From Oscheius dolichura (Eukaryota > Nematoda > Chromadorea > Rhabditida > Rhabditidae): a stretch of DNA of 64,000 nt. The translations under genes and the position numbers were made by a program. Below, in pieces: positions 22,801 to 36,200 of the stretch (the stretch's first letter is position 1; each line of letters begins with the position of its first letter). The stretch covers positions 6,758,001 through 6,822,000 of the forward strand of contig OW051492.1 of the NCBI GenBank assembly GCA_932521035.1, in the 5' to 3' direction. The notes under the pieces were generated by a model. The model worked only from the letters and a program-made list of their open reading frames with translations. It ran no database searches and was not told the DNA's origin.

Positions 22801-25800
22801 GTCGTTTTGGTGCAGCAGGTATATCTTCCTGTAATATGGGGCGTAATTACATTTAAAAAAAAGTTAACCTTCTGAGGTTTTTGTGAAACTCGAACATAAC
22901 TGAACCCTTGCCTACATCCGGTTGGATCCGCAATTCCAGTTTGATCAAGAAGACATTTACCTCGCATTGAGGATAAAAAAGCTCGTGTAGTATTCCAGGG
23001 AGCACATTTGATCTAAAATTATTTAAGAAAGAAAACCCTATTTTAAAAAAATACTTCGTCTTCAATGGTTACACCATCGTCATCATCAACCTCGTCATTT
23101 TCTGGAGCAAAGAAATAACGTTCACCATAGCCTGCATCTTTCAGTCGTTGTTCTGCCGCCATCATGCTATATTGTGCACAACACATTTCCGGAGTTACCA
23201 TAGCTAACACTTCTTCTTTAGAAGGAAGTCTAAACTCTGGACGAAGAACCTTAAATAAATCATTTAAAAAGTATTCTAGCGAACCCAGTAATTCTGATCT
23301 GGACCCGTGCCGAGTCTTTTGAAATCGGAACACATTTTCAATCTTTTTCGTACACTGCTTTCAGCATAATGTGGAAAAGCAGCCTTTATATCCTCCATTT
23401 TTAGACGTCGTGGGCGGTGTTCGCTAGCATAAAAAAGTCGATATATGAACGCCTTAGGTACATTATTTTAATAAACATTTGCGATCATACCAACAGGAAA
23501 TCCCTAACAAAAGCGGTGGCCCTTTTCGAGTTGGGAGAAGGCACTTCGTAAAGAGGACACTCTTGCCCTACTAAAAATATTGGAGGGCATTTCCGAAGAT
23601 ACCACCTGATTCAAACCATCAATTACAAATTTAAAAAAAATATAACTTACGATCCTTTATGTCGAATCAGTAGGAAATCGTTATAGTTTGTTTGGTGCCG
23701 GTAGATAGGAGCTCTAAACAGTTTTTCTAAATCCGTTTAATTGCCAAAGAAATATTTTTTATCGCAGCTGATGATTTCCCAAATATATTGATAATGACCT
23801 CGTCGAATAAAGCCACCATATGATGCACCCACCTGTAGAGATTGTTTTCGATAGATTGCAAAGCTTGTCCCGGCTGCAACTGCCCCAGAAAGGGCACATT
23901 ATGTGAAAAAGCCATATCCCCGTATTCGAAATCTGGATCTGCGTCTTTCCCTGCTCTCTGAAAGAAGGGAAATTAGGTACAAAATAGTAGCCTACCCTTT
24001 TGTAATAATTTTTCAATTTGCTCGCCATTCCGGGTTGACTTAGTAAAGGAGGATGTTCCTCACTGTATTCAAACATCAGCAACTCTCCGTCTTTGCCAGA
24101 TAAATCGCACACGTCTCTCATAAAAAATATATCTCCTCCCCCTTCAGACTGTTTCAATCTTTCACGAGTCTAGAAACTTGTAAACACCAATTGAAATCCA
24201 AACCTCGGCCATTCTTTTTATATCTTTTTTACAGCTTTGGACCACGATATCTCGATTAAAATGGCGAAACATCCGTTTAAACAGTGGTAATCTATGCCAG
24301 TGTCGTAATTTATAGGGGTTAAGATTAGTAGGGAAAAAGGTTCTGTGAATATTTTGCGCTGGAGTAGAATGTTGTATTAGCATACTGTTACCAGCAGCCC
24401 CAGATCTGGAAAAAAAATTGCTGGCAGAATGATGCTTACCTATTTGCATGTTTCGGTAAATAGTAGTCATCATTGCTCAGATTAAATGCGTCTTTATCAG
24501 TCATTTGAGCTTGCGCTGATTCCATCTGAAAGAACTATTCTTGAAGGAATCAGACAACGACTAACCTGTTCTTCTTCTTCTTGCTTCTGTCTTTGCTGCA
24601 CTTGCCCCAAAATCATCTTGGATTTCTTTGTAAACTGATGTTCTTTTCTATCAAAAGGTTTGTTCGAATGATGCCCATCATCTTCTGTTTTACGATCGTC
24701 TGGCATTCCAAATATTAAAGGATCATCATAGAAGTCCAAAGTGAGCACTTTGGGCTCTAAAGTCAGTGTACATTAAGAAAAAAACAGCAGGTTGTTGTAA
24801 CCAGGTATTTTGTTCATGGCTTCTGAATCCCAAATGATATCATCTTCCCATCGTGAGTTTGATAATTCATGGTTCTCCAGTGGAAATATGGAGTGTGTCG
24901 CTGTTGGTTCGAGAGGAATTTCAATCTCTGGGTGGGACATAACTGCCATAGTACCTCGAGCATGAAATTGCTGTTCAAACGTTCGACTTCGCACTAAAAA
25001 ACAAGTTTTACTAATGTAATGATCTATAATTTTTGAAGGAATACTTCTATTTACTAACTTTGATGTAAATACGCCTCGTAAGTTCTAGTGGCCTGTGTCG
25101 GTATCCAACCGCAAGCAGGCTGCTTTCCACTACGAATCTCCTCCAAAACCTAGAAAGGAAGCTTAGAATACTCAAAATTTTAACCTGATCACGAATTTCT
25201 TCACCATCATAAATAATGTCATCCTCCCAGCGAATCAAGTTTACGGGCAAAAACATATCTGATTTTTCTTCGGGAAGTTCGTGTATTGTTTGGATAGACT
25301 CATTCTCTCCTTTTATTTTGAAGCCGTAGTCGAAGTCGGTCACAGTGTTTGGGATATTCATTTTGTCATACCACATTTTGGCGGGTCCATTTCGCCAAGG
25401 CGGTACAAGATCCGCAATATATTCGTCATCCTGATTGGTTACTTGCTGGCGAGCACCTTCAGTGTTCGAAGTGCTAGCTCTCATCAGCAACACCTAAGAA
25501 AAACGTTCACACTGAAGGGAATCAAACCTCTTGGTCTATAAGCATTTCTTCAGCAGTAGGAGGAGGTCCGAAAAATAATTTTATTTTCTTCTTCTCCGGT
25601 GGTGTATTTTTCTGTAAAATATCTTTGTTAAAATTCACGAGATCGTGCAGACATTTTCTTCATTCGAAGGTTTTTTATGAAATGTCCTACTAGGCCACCA
25701 AATTTCGGCTTTGGACGACTGCTTAATATTACTTGCAAAGAGACGGGAAAACCGGAGAATTCCTTTTGGCTTATAATCCGCAAAAAACCTCCTAAATAAA

Positions 25801-26269
25801 CACATAAACACTGTGATATCTGATTACCTTGGATCAATGCTGTCTAATACAGGGTTAAGATTCATGATTCCAGCTAACGGAGCGTCATTGCGGCTTGAGG
25901 GAGGTACGAAAGGTTCGTCTGATTCACATTTCTGTAATGGGTTTAAATCGTTTGAGGTTTTTTTTAAAGCTTTCTAACCGCGGACGATGCGTCAGCATAT
26001 TCATCTTCACTTTTGGTATCTTCGTCATCGTATTCTGTACAGTGTTCTGGCCATTCGTACGCTGAAATTGAAAAATCTCAGGGGGATTACTATACAATGA
26101 AGGCATTATGAATAGATGCGACATACTTCAAATTAGAACGAACGAAATTTACAACACTGATGAATAAGCTAAATATCCATAACTCACCTTTGTTTTGAGC
26201 CGAAGGGTGTCTTCTGTAGTATTCCGAAAGCCCAAAGTCGCAACTGTCATCCTGTGTTCCCTCATCCAT
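19817..26269 (-). CDS. TAF1: TFIID subunit 1 (TAF1), double bromodomain
   Basis: Largest TFIID subunit, scaffold for TBP and promoter DNA. ATG 26269 ([20 protein letters not shown]), roughly 30 small introns, stop at 19817. In order: acidic N-terminal TBP-binding-type region; repeated [12 protein letters not shown] / [12 protein letters not shown] motifs characteristic of TAF1; the large central DUF3591/winged-helix region (LLKLPVPLF-type core, [41 protein letters not shown]); zinc knuckle [17 protein letters not shown] near 21650-21710; two tandem bromodomains ([20 protein letters not shown] and [20 protein letters not shown]); and a very acidic tail. Length is close to other animal TAF1 proteins without the N-terminal kinase expansion. 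AT-rich codon use. The next minus-strand gene ends about 320 bp upstream of its start. Confidence 0.95.
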
Positions 26270-26592
26270 CGAATTGCCCTGGTTTATTCACTGATCTGGA
26301 TTTGAGTTATATTTGCAAATTTTATCAAATATCAGCGAAGAAAATAATATAGGAGATATATCCTTTGTTCTTGTAGTGACAGATATTTAGAAAAAGAATG
26401 CATTTACCTGTAGGCAAGAAATACAGAAATATAAACATAAAACAAAATGTATCCGTATAAGAATATAATAATCAATATTACAAAGAGGGGAAAATGAAAT
26501 CTATGTAGCGTACAAACAAGATGGTACAGACGGATGAAAACGACATCATATTTCGACGATGTCAACGAATTTATTAGTTATATATGAAGGAA

Positions 26593-28560
26593 TTAATTAA
26601 AACGGGGGAGGCCGGGCGTGAAGTCTGGTGAAGAGAGCAGACCGCTCGCATCGCTAGATAGCTCATCCAAAAAATTAAGGGTTTCGATTGCAGTCCGCTC
26701 CGGTTTAGCGTATCTAAGAAAAGGGAGTGTAAAAGTTTCCAAAAGTAACAGAATATGCCGCAAACTAAAAATGAAGAAAAAAATAATTTACCGGCGAAAG
26801 TATTTCTCTTCAATTATTTTTCTCGCTGGTTTGTACTTTACAGCGTCACCGATCTTTCTTAACTGTTTTTCATATTGCTGTTGCTGAAATGCAAGATCTG
26901 CCCCGTCATCTTCCGAAGAAGAGAAAATTGGTGAATCATGATGTCGCCCCTAAAATATTCACATTATTTTGACGTTGCTAAAATCTATTCTTTTAGAGAA
27001 AAATAGGCAATTTCACGTACCCCTTTCTCCCGTACATTTAAAGATTTGAAGGATTTTATCCAATCGCTGTTGCTATATATTGCCGGTTCTCCCTGCTCTT
27101 CTGCGGCAACGGTCATTGCTTGCAAATTGGTGTCTGACAGTGATTTACTGAGAAAGATAAATTTCTTTTTCCCTTTAATTTTTACCCTATTTTAGAAGAA
27201 GCCAACTTATGAGTTGAGACGGAAGATAGATCCAAAGGTGTTGCTTTTAATGAACGTTCTACTTCGATTTCATCATCTATATCACATTCATCCGAATCTT
27301 GGAGGTGAAACACACGGACCTGAACGTTCTACCTGTTTGGGCTTATAGGCAAATTGATATACCTCGTCCTTTTCGGGATCAACATTTCCGTCACTGAACA
27401 TGGATACCGAAGGTGTATCGGAGTTCATCAAATCTCGGGAACACACATCACTTTGCTCACAAAGAGCTTCTCCTGCACCACTTGCAGCTCCATCTAATAT
27501 TTATAAATATATATAGATAAGTTTTCTTACTTACCTTCCTGTAAGGAGTGTTCGTTCACAGTTCGTTCGAAAAAGTTCAGTTTTTCTTCGAGGTCCATAA
27601 TTCTTTCATTGGCTTGTTTATAGGCATCCGTTAATTCTTTGTTTTTATATTCGGCTATGGCTCTTTGTTTCCTTTCATTATCTAATGTTTTACGTATCTT
27701 CTCGAAGGCGTGAGCCTGACGTTCAAAATTCCGTCTATAAAGTATGGAGGTATTGAACAAAATCAATAACCTATAGTATTCGGCTTCTTCATATGTTTCT
27801 TCTAGCCTTCTTTTGTAATCCCTGTATTTGTCTCGCATTTTCTTCTCCTCTCTGGTTAATTCGGCAATTTGTGCTTGCATCTGAAACATTTATTACTGAA
27901 TAATCAGTATTTGTTTACATTTATAAAATTTCGGTAATCGTCATCGTCGGACTCGAAAGATTCATAGTGAAAATGGGAGTCGTAACCTTCTCTTCCGTCT
28001 TTCAATGCACGATGTGAATTGTGAGGTCGTCGACAATTATTATCCTCAAATGAGCTGCAAGGAGGTGTTGCCGTCATATGATTGAATACTTACCCTACTC
28101 GTTTACGTGGAAGATTTTCATATCTTACTGAACTATTTAACTGCGAGTGCCGATCTGCAAACGGTTGTTCTCGGTTACTAGCACGAGTATCGTTCATGGG
28201 TGCTCCCGGGCATGATCTAGGTCCTAAATACCTTGTTAACATTGTGAATGATATGAACCGGCTATATTTTCTGTGCTTTCGAAATAATCGAAGGTAATTG
28301 CTGTATAAAAAAAATATAATAGCTCAACTTATATATCTATCATACAATGCTAAATACAAAATCAACCTTACCTTTTGACTTTTTCGGTTGTGTTATTACA
28401 GAATATGGACTTGGTCCCGTATAAATAGATGCCTCTAGTATCTTATTACTGTTTTTAGGCTGAATTTATGTGAAGTGTTCAATTGGGTAACGTTACTAAC
28501 CTGAGCCATATTTTCCTTGTTTGACCTTTTAGTTAACTTAAAGAAACTGACCAAAGGCAT
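26593..28560 (-). CDS. Unknown coiled-coil protein
   Basis: ATG 28560 (MPLVSFFKLTKRSNKENMAQ); exons joined by small introns; stop TAA at 26593-26595. The N-terminal half is basic and disordered (SIYTGPSPYSVIT, APMNDTRASNREQPFADRHS). The middle has an acidic patch ESFESDDDDYRNF. A coiled coil of about 110 residues follows (AQIAELTREEKKMRDKYRDY to IMDLEEKLNFFERTVNE). The C-terminal part is acidic and serine-rich and ends in FLDELSSDASGLLSSPDFTP. The layout suggests a cytoskeletal, centrosomal or chromosome-associated protein, but I recognise no family. Middle exons are supported by continuous frame; exons between 26900 and 27500 are less certain. Confidence 0.6.
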
Positions 28561-28870
28561 CGTGTCAGTTGCTGATAGTTGAGTATATTTCTTTTCAAGG
28601 TGTCAGATGTGAGAATATTTCAATGGCAAGTTAGATGAAGAGGCTTTTGAAGTAATTTAGACCATACAAATAACCCCAGCGGACCAACCTCCGCGCTAAG
28701 ACCCAGATTTCTCAACAATAGAGAAGCGCACCCCACTCACAAAAGCGAATCTATCATGAAGGCTTCACTCGTTGTAGATAAAATATGAAGTATGTACCAT
28801 TTTATATAACGTAGCAAGGGCATTTCTAGCCCGTTAGGGCAGTTCACGAACAGAAAAATATATATACTTA

Positions 28871-29012
28871 CTTCTTTGAGATCTGCAAAATTCCGCATTA
28901 GGGGATCAGTATCTTCTAAAGAAGGCGGCTGATGAGATAACTGATACTGTCTAAAATTTACTGAGTACAGTTTACTTTAAAAAACATACCTTCTTGCTTT
29001 GTTGAGAAGAGC

Positions 29013-29019
<7 letters not shown>
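28871..29019 (-). repeat. Inverted copy of GBF1 exon/intron DNA
   Basis: The reverse complement of this stretch matches 30283-30431, which holds the end of the first coding exon of GBF1, its small intron and most of the next exon. I count only a few mismatches in about 150 bp, and the intron is included, so this is a genomic inverted duplication, not a retrocopy. The copy stops exactly at the (TA)n tract starting at 29021. The IMMP1L gene lies between the two arms. Confidence 0.92.

Positions 29020-29020
<1 letters not shown>

Positions 29021-29083
<63 letters not shown>
29021..29083. repeat. (TA)31 microsatellite
   Basis: Uninterrupted alternating TA for about 63 bp, directly abutting the inverted GBF1 copy. 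Such tracts extrude cruciforms and are prone to breakage, which fits its position at a rearrangement junction. Confidence 0.95.
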
Positions 29084-29087
<4 letters not shown>

Positions 29088-29428
29088 GAGAACAGCTGCA
29101 CGGGGTACTTTATAAAAGTTGAGGGTTCATAATATAACTGCAATATCATGCTTCCCTCCATTTCTGGACTATAATAAATATCTCCAAATAAAATTGCCAT
29201 AATCAACGCCTTTCTCGAACAAACCACTACTCCTTTTCACCCGCTGTGTCTGCGTCTCTTTTCGTTGGGATTTTACATGTGCAATGCGGCTTTCTCTGTT
29301 TCACCCACTTCCCCTTTGAGCGACGTGGAAACAATATATTATAATTTAATTGAGGAAACAATGCTGTTCACATCTTTTATTACGTTGTAATTTTAATTAT
29401 CAGATCATTTGTGTTGTTGCAGAATGTT

Positions 29429-30103
29429 ATGAGTGCTGGCAAACGCTTCTTCAGCAAAACGTTGCTTTGGAAATATACAAAGGGAGTAGGAATTTTTGCA
29501 TGCATTGCTCACACAATTAGTGCTCACGTAGGAGAATTAGTAATATGTTCCGGACCTTCAATGCATCCTACTATTCATGATGGCGACCTTGTTTTAGCAG
29601 AGAGATTGAGTATGATTCTTATTATAACTTGCTAAAAAAATACTGTTGTAGGTATTTCGTCTGGAAATATTCATCGAGGAGACATAGTTGGTTGTCTAAG
29701 CCCTAGTGATGCAAATCAACTTTTATGTAAACGAGTGATAGCTAAAGTAGGTTAAGTTGCTTTCTTTTGATTTCCTTGTTTTTATCTTTTTCTTTTAACT
29801 TTTACAGGAAGGTGATTTCATAGATAACGAGTTTCTGCCGAACAGACGCATTCCACGAGGACATGTTTTCCTTCGAGGTTTAGTTGCAATATTTTTGAAA
29901 GCTTTTATTTGTAGGAGATAACATATTTGCTTCCACCGATTCTCGTCATTTTGGCCCAGTACCTGAAGGGCTAGTTCAGATACGTCTGTTTTTTAGGATA
30001 TGGCCTCCAAATAGGTATCGTTCTTTCTTTAACTTTATATAAAAGTTTTAGATTCGGGTGGGTTTCCAGTCACTGGTTTTGGGAAACTGAAGATATAAAC
30101 TGA
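29429..30103 (+). CDS. IMMP1L: Mitochondrial inner membrane protease subunit 1
   Basis: S26-family signal peptidase that removes sorting signals from intermembrane-space proteins. ATG 29429 (MSAGKRFFSKTLLWKYTKG) follows a GTTGTTGCAG acceptor-like site. An N-terminal hydrophobic segment (VGIFACIAHTISAHVGELVI) is followed by the catalytic serine in CSGPSMHPTI and the catalytic lysine in LLCKRVIAKEGD. The later family block DSRHFGPVPEGLVQIRLFF is intact. Five coding exons with introns of about 37-65 nt; stop 30101-30103. Length about 155 residues, as in other animals. It ends 135 bp before the GBF1 start on the same strand, a spacing that would allow an operon. Confidence 0.92.
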
Positions 30104-30238
30104 CAAAGAAATCTAGTCACAAATTAAAATAATAAACTATATATAAAATACCTATTCTCAATGAAATGTTTGAGATTCAATCTATATCTAATACGTGTCT
30201 ATCGGTTATTGCGTTCAGGTTGCCCTTGTTCGCTCAGT

Positions 30239-33200
30239 ATGTCCGTCAATGGCGTGTATATTGTTATGGGCGAAACTAATACTGTAGTAGCTCTTCTCAA
30301 CAAAGCAAGAAGGTATGTTTTTCAAGGTAAACTGTACTCAGTAAATTTTAGACAGTATCAGTTATCTCATCAGCCGCCTTCTTTAGAAGATACTGATCCC
30401 CTAATGCGAAATTTTGCAGATCTCAAAGAAGTTTTAAATTCCGTAAGAAGGCAACATGCCCTGAATCATTAATATATTTCTAGGTGTCTGACTTGTCGGA
30501 CATGAATCCGATCACTTATCTCTCTCCGTTCCTCGATGTTATAAAAGCACAGAACACTAATGGGCCTATAACCGAAGCAGCGCTTGCTTCTGTAGCTAAA
30601 TTCCTTACATATGGTCTTATCGATGCCAGCAGGTAACGACATTACTAGATTTCAGCATTATTCTCCAATTGCAGTATCAAAGCTAGTAATGCCGTGAATT
30701 CAATTGCGGATGCTGTGGTACATACAAAATTTATTGGAGGAAAAAGTAGCGGTAGTGACGAATGTGTTTTGTTTAAAATACTACTTGTAAGGGATAACGG
30801 GAAAATTGTTAGCTTACATTTCAGGTTCTTCGCTCATTACTTCTCTCGCCTCCAGGTTCACTACTTTCTAACGAAGCTGTCTGTGATATGATGCAATCAT
30901 GCTTTCGTATAGTCTTTGAACAGCATTTATCACATTTGTTGAGAAAAGCCGCAGAGGCGACACTTACTGATACAACTCAGGTTTGATAGCCGTTTGAAGA
31001 TGCCATCTTTATTTGTATAGCTTATTTTTACACGATTATCGACATTTCGAGAAGATACACGTCATCCTTATATAAGATATCTAGTAATGAATTCAAAGAC
31101 AGATAAGAGAAGACAAAGGGCGCAAGAAGTCGTAGACTCTGATCAAGAAGACGGTGAACTGTCAGCGAGAGAACAGGACCAGCTGATACCCGGTCTGAGA
31201 AAAGGTTCCGATGCGGCTGCATCTCAGTTAGGTACGTCTGTTATTTTACCGAAAATGGACGTCATTCAAGGCTACGACGTAGTAACCCCCACACACAATT
31301 TTAAAGAAGAGATTGTCCGCATAGATAGCGAAGAAAAAATAGATGATGGTGAAGTGGCTGATAGTGAAAGCGATGGGACAGCTAACGATGTTTCTAATGG
31401 AAAGGTAGCTATTTGTTCTTCAGGGAATTATTTTTTTCCCTAGGGATTACGACAGCGTAGTAAAAGTGCATCTGCTAATGCGGCCTCAACTGAAACTAAG
31501 CCTGCTGTAGATCGACTGCCCTATGGTCTTCCATGTTGTCGAGAACTATTAAGGTTTCTCATTGCTCTCGTCAATCCACTCGATCGAGCGAATACCGAAT
31601 CAATGGTTATTCTAGGGTTAAATCTTATAACTGTAGCCTTGGAAGTAAGAACTCTTTTTTTTCGTAACACTATTTAGGCTGCTGGAGACCATTTGACTGA
31701 TTATGCCGTATTGATGCCACTTGTCCGTGACAACCTCTGTCGTTCGCTATTGCAGCTTCTTGATACAGAAAAATTGCCTGTTTTAGCCGCAACCAACAGA
31801 GTTTGTTTTTTGCTCTTTGAAAGTATGAGGAACCAACTCAAATTCCAATTAGAAGCATATTTCCATAAACTAATGGCTGTAATTCGAAGTGAACAAGTGA
31901 GCTCAATTGATCATCAATTAATTAGTTAACAGAGAAATGCAAGCTACGAACAAAAGGAAATGGCATTAGAGTCACTGGTGCAGCTTTGGAGAATTCCTGG
32001 CCTTGTCAATGAATTATATTTGAACTACGATTGCGACATATACTGCTCGTATGCTTAAGCACAAAACTCTTAATCTAAGTTCAGAAATGTCTTCGAAGAA
32101 CTTACAGAATTGTTAAAAGATATGTCATTTCCTATGTCAGGGCTAGGCACGACATCTTTACTGGCTCTAGACGCCCTTCTTGTCGTTATTGACACGATTG
32201 AAGAAAACTGTGTTTGTAGACGGGCAAATCTAACAACAGCATCCTCACCGTATGGTTATGCTGTATCTAACGGTGTATTTCCAGAAACAAATTATCTCTT
32301 AAATTACCTACGTTAAGTGGAATGGATGTAGGGAAGAAGATCATTGCAGCCGGAGAAGCAGATTTCACCTTGAATGATCCAAGAGAAGCAAATTCTGCTC
32401 CTGTTGCTCGAGCAAATCGGCACGCACCTTCGGATAATATTCCACTTCTTAGTGATGTTATTCAAAAAAAGGAGAAAAAGCGAATTTTGGCAGAAGGAAC
32501 GGATATTTTTAATAAAGACCCTAAACAAGGTATATTTCTTTCCGCTCTTCGTTGACTATCTAACTACAGGAATTAATTTTCTCCGAGAAAAGGGAATCTT
32601 AGAGGCCGAATCTGTTAGTTTGGTGAACTGGCTGAGAACAAACCCTCAACTAGACAAGAAGAAAATTGCAGACTATATTTGCAGTAGAAAAAATTCTGAG
32701 GCATGTTTTGAGTAAATAGTGATACAGGTGGTGTTATGCGAATAATGACTCGAATTTAGGTATTGGCTGCATTTGTGCAATCTTTCCCATTCGAAAATCT
32801 TCGTCTCGACGAGGCGCTGAGAATTTTCCTCGAGTCGTTTCGATTACCGGGTGAATCGGCGGAAATATCCATGGTCATGCAGCAATTCTCAGGTATGCCT
32901 CATTTTTAAACAAAAAAAAACATTGAAAATTTGTTCAGAACAATGGTATCGAGCAAATAATGAACCGTTTAATCATGTAGATGCGGCTTTCACATTGTCA
33001 TATGCTGTTATTATGCTCAATACAGATCAACATAATCCTCAGGTAAGTGTTAATGTCTCTTGATAGATTATTTCATTCCTTTAAACAAATTTACTTTTAG
33101 GCCAGAAGAAATCAACCTCCCATGACTGTAGACTGCTTTCGAAGAAATCTCTCAGGAACAAACGGTGGCCAAGATTTCGATTACGACATGATAGTGGCTA

Positions 33201-36200
33201 TTTACAACGCGATTAAGTACCTTGGAGTTTTTCACCCTTCTTAATAGTTATCATTAGATCTGAAGAGATTGTTATGCCAGCTGAACAGACAGGTATTGTC
33301 AAAGAAAATTATCTTTGGAAGGTGCTTCTTCGTCGTGGTGAAACCCCTGAAGGAATTTTCCTACATGCGCCTACTGGATGGAATGATCAGTCATTATTCG
33401 CTTTAATTTGGGGCCCAACTATCTCTTCATTAAGCTACGTTTTTGGTAAAACGGACCACGACATTATATTAAAGGTATCTAAACATTTGTTTCTAGAAGA
33501 CAAGTTATTGCAGCGAGCATTAAATGGATATAGGAAGTGTGCCTCTATTTCTGCTTTCTTTGGTATGGAAAATGTATTTGACAATCTTGTTATTACGTTG
33601 TGTAAATTTAGTACTTTTACCATGAAAGAAGGTATTTAACTTGGTTTTTTATTTTCACTTTTTATTTTCAGCTACCGCTGAAGAACAGGATAGTAACCGA
33701 GGTGAAACATTTTCAAATTCTGCTGAAACTACAGCAGTCCTTTTTGGTGAAAATTATAAGGCTCAGGAAGCACTTCGCGTTCTTTTTGAACTAGTTCATA
33801 AAAACGGCGATATTCTTCGCGAGGTAAGGTTTTCTAATATGATTTCATTTTCTATAGAGTTGGATAAACATGATACACTCGTTACTAGCCCTCTTCCACG
33901 CACAACTTCTTCCAACGGATCTTACAGAGGTTGATGATTTTGTGGATGAGAAGGGATGGGTTTCCATAGTTAGGACGACGTATAGGTACCTACCTTCTAT
34001 TTTTCTTGCCAGTTGCTATAGAGATCCACAGCCTGTTAGAAACGAAGCGGGACTTCTTTCTTGGTTGGGTTTAGGAAGTGGTGCAAGTGAAGCAGAACGA
34101 AGAAAACTTACCGAAGAGCAAGTAAAGTCTATAAAAGTATGTTCGCTTCACTACGTTTACCAGTCTTGCTTCCAGTTGGCAAAAGAAGTCGTGAAAGATT
34201 GCAATCCTTCCCATATAATAAGGGACAGTAAATATCTTACAGCTTCCGCTTTAAATAGACTAGTTGTTGCTTTGCGAGAAGTTAGCAAAAATCTTTTACA
34301 ACAAAAGAAGAAAAGAGGTGAAGCAGAAACTGAGCACGAGGATATGTTGGTCTTTCTTCATGAATTGATCGTGTCTATTACCTTGGAGAATAAGGTTATT
34401 ATTGTATTATACTTTTACTTTTAATTATAGGACAGACTAGCCGAGTTTTGGCCCGATGTCAAAGAACATATTGTTTTACTATTGTCGTTAAACAAATATC
34501 CTGTTCTAGTAGAAAGAGCTGTTGTTGGAATATTTCGCATAGCTACTAGAAACCTATTTCGTGATACTTCCGTAGCTGACGACGTGTTTATTACGCTCTC
34601 TCATCTTTTGGTAAATTCTTTCATTATAAGACAGAGACTTATAGAATTTATCCCCAAATGCGTTATTTATTTTTTCGCGACAAATTTCAAATGGCCTACA
34701 TGAACTGCTACGAAACAATGCCCAAGATATTCATAGACAGGATCACTGGCAGATCCTCTTCTCACTCATGGAAACAACTGGAGCTGCTCGCGTAATTGAC
34801 GATGTTGGTTGCTTTTTCAATTTACTAATAAGAGAATATTTACTCATGAAGGAATCGACCAAAACGATTTCACTTCTAGAATATATATTTAACATATAGC
34901 AATCGGTAATTTCAGGAATCTAAAGCGCGGTAATGTCTCCCCTTTTCAACATTAAAAGAAATTATTTGTTTTATACACCAGTGTTCTAAACAGTTTTAGA
35001 CTCAAATTTGTATAAAGACTATTATTTTCATATGTGCTACGATTTTAAAAGAACGGTGGCACAGCTTTTCGCGGTCTGCGCTCAGCGCATATGCTCGGGG
35101 CGCGTTTGCTTTTCATCGACCAAAAAAGTTGCTTTCGAGTTGTTTTTCTCCATATTGTGACATACGATTTTTGTGATTTTTATTGTTTCACTAATTGGAA
35201 TATGCTGATCATTTTAGCAAAAAGAAATATTGAAAACTCGTGCGGAAAACAAAATTTATAAATTTAAAAAATGGGACGCTACCGTAACCATATGCGCGCG
35301 CGCGTCTAATTTTTGAAGCTGTGCCACTGTTCCTTTAAATATTCAAAACGCCAGGGTGTCTGTCTGTCTGTCCGTCACCGCCCACGCCGGGCGCGCACGC
35401 GTTCAAACTAGAGCTGCAAGTTCGACTCCGGCGGTGACCAAAATTTTTGCTTTTCTCTATGTTTCCGTTTTCTTCATCTGTCTTTGCTTTAGCATGTGTG
35501 AAACACTAACGATGGCTCGATTCGCATTTGTAACTAGCTCGGGCATTTGTGAAATATTTTCGGAAATTTAAAAATCAAAATGGAGAGACGGACAAGCTGA
35601 TAGCCTGGGGGGTTTTGACGCGGCGAAGCCTTCTTGTACAATGATATAGTGAAATCTCATAGATAAAATTATAATTAGAAAAACAAATCTAATAATGGGA
35701 CTTATTTACTTGTCGGTCTAATATTTGATGTAATTTTTATAGGTGGAGCGCACACTATCGGGGGAAAGAAATGCATATTCTGATGTAGAACGTCCTGCTG
35801 AAAGATTAACAACTGATGATAGAGGTTACACCTCAGACAATTATCATGAGAGGGCAAATCGTGAGTAATTTTGTCTCTTCCATTTATACAGGAGCTGTAG
35901 ATTATCATCCCGATCTTTCCTCCGGGAGCCGAGCAGATAGCGCTGTTTCCATTGATCAAAGTAAAGATTGGATCCATTTAGACAAAAAGGATGCAGATAA
36001 AGCTATTCAAGATGCGCAGAGAGCTCTTTTCGACTCGAAAGTACCGTTCAGTCGAGCTTCTCTTGTGCTGAGAACTCATTTGGGGCGGCATGAACCAGCC
36101 GCTTTCCTAAAGGTTCCCTTCTTCAACTTGGAGCATTTGACATTTCTCAGATTTGTGACTGTTTGGACTTCCTTCTTCGGGAAAGCGCCCCTCATATTAC

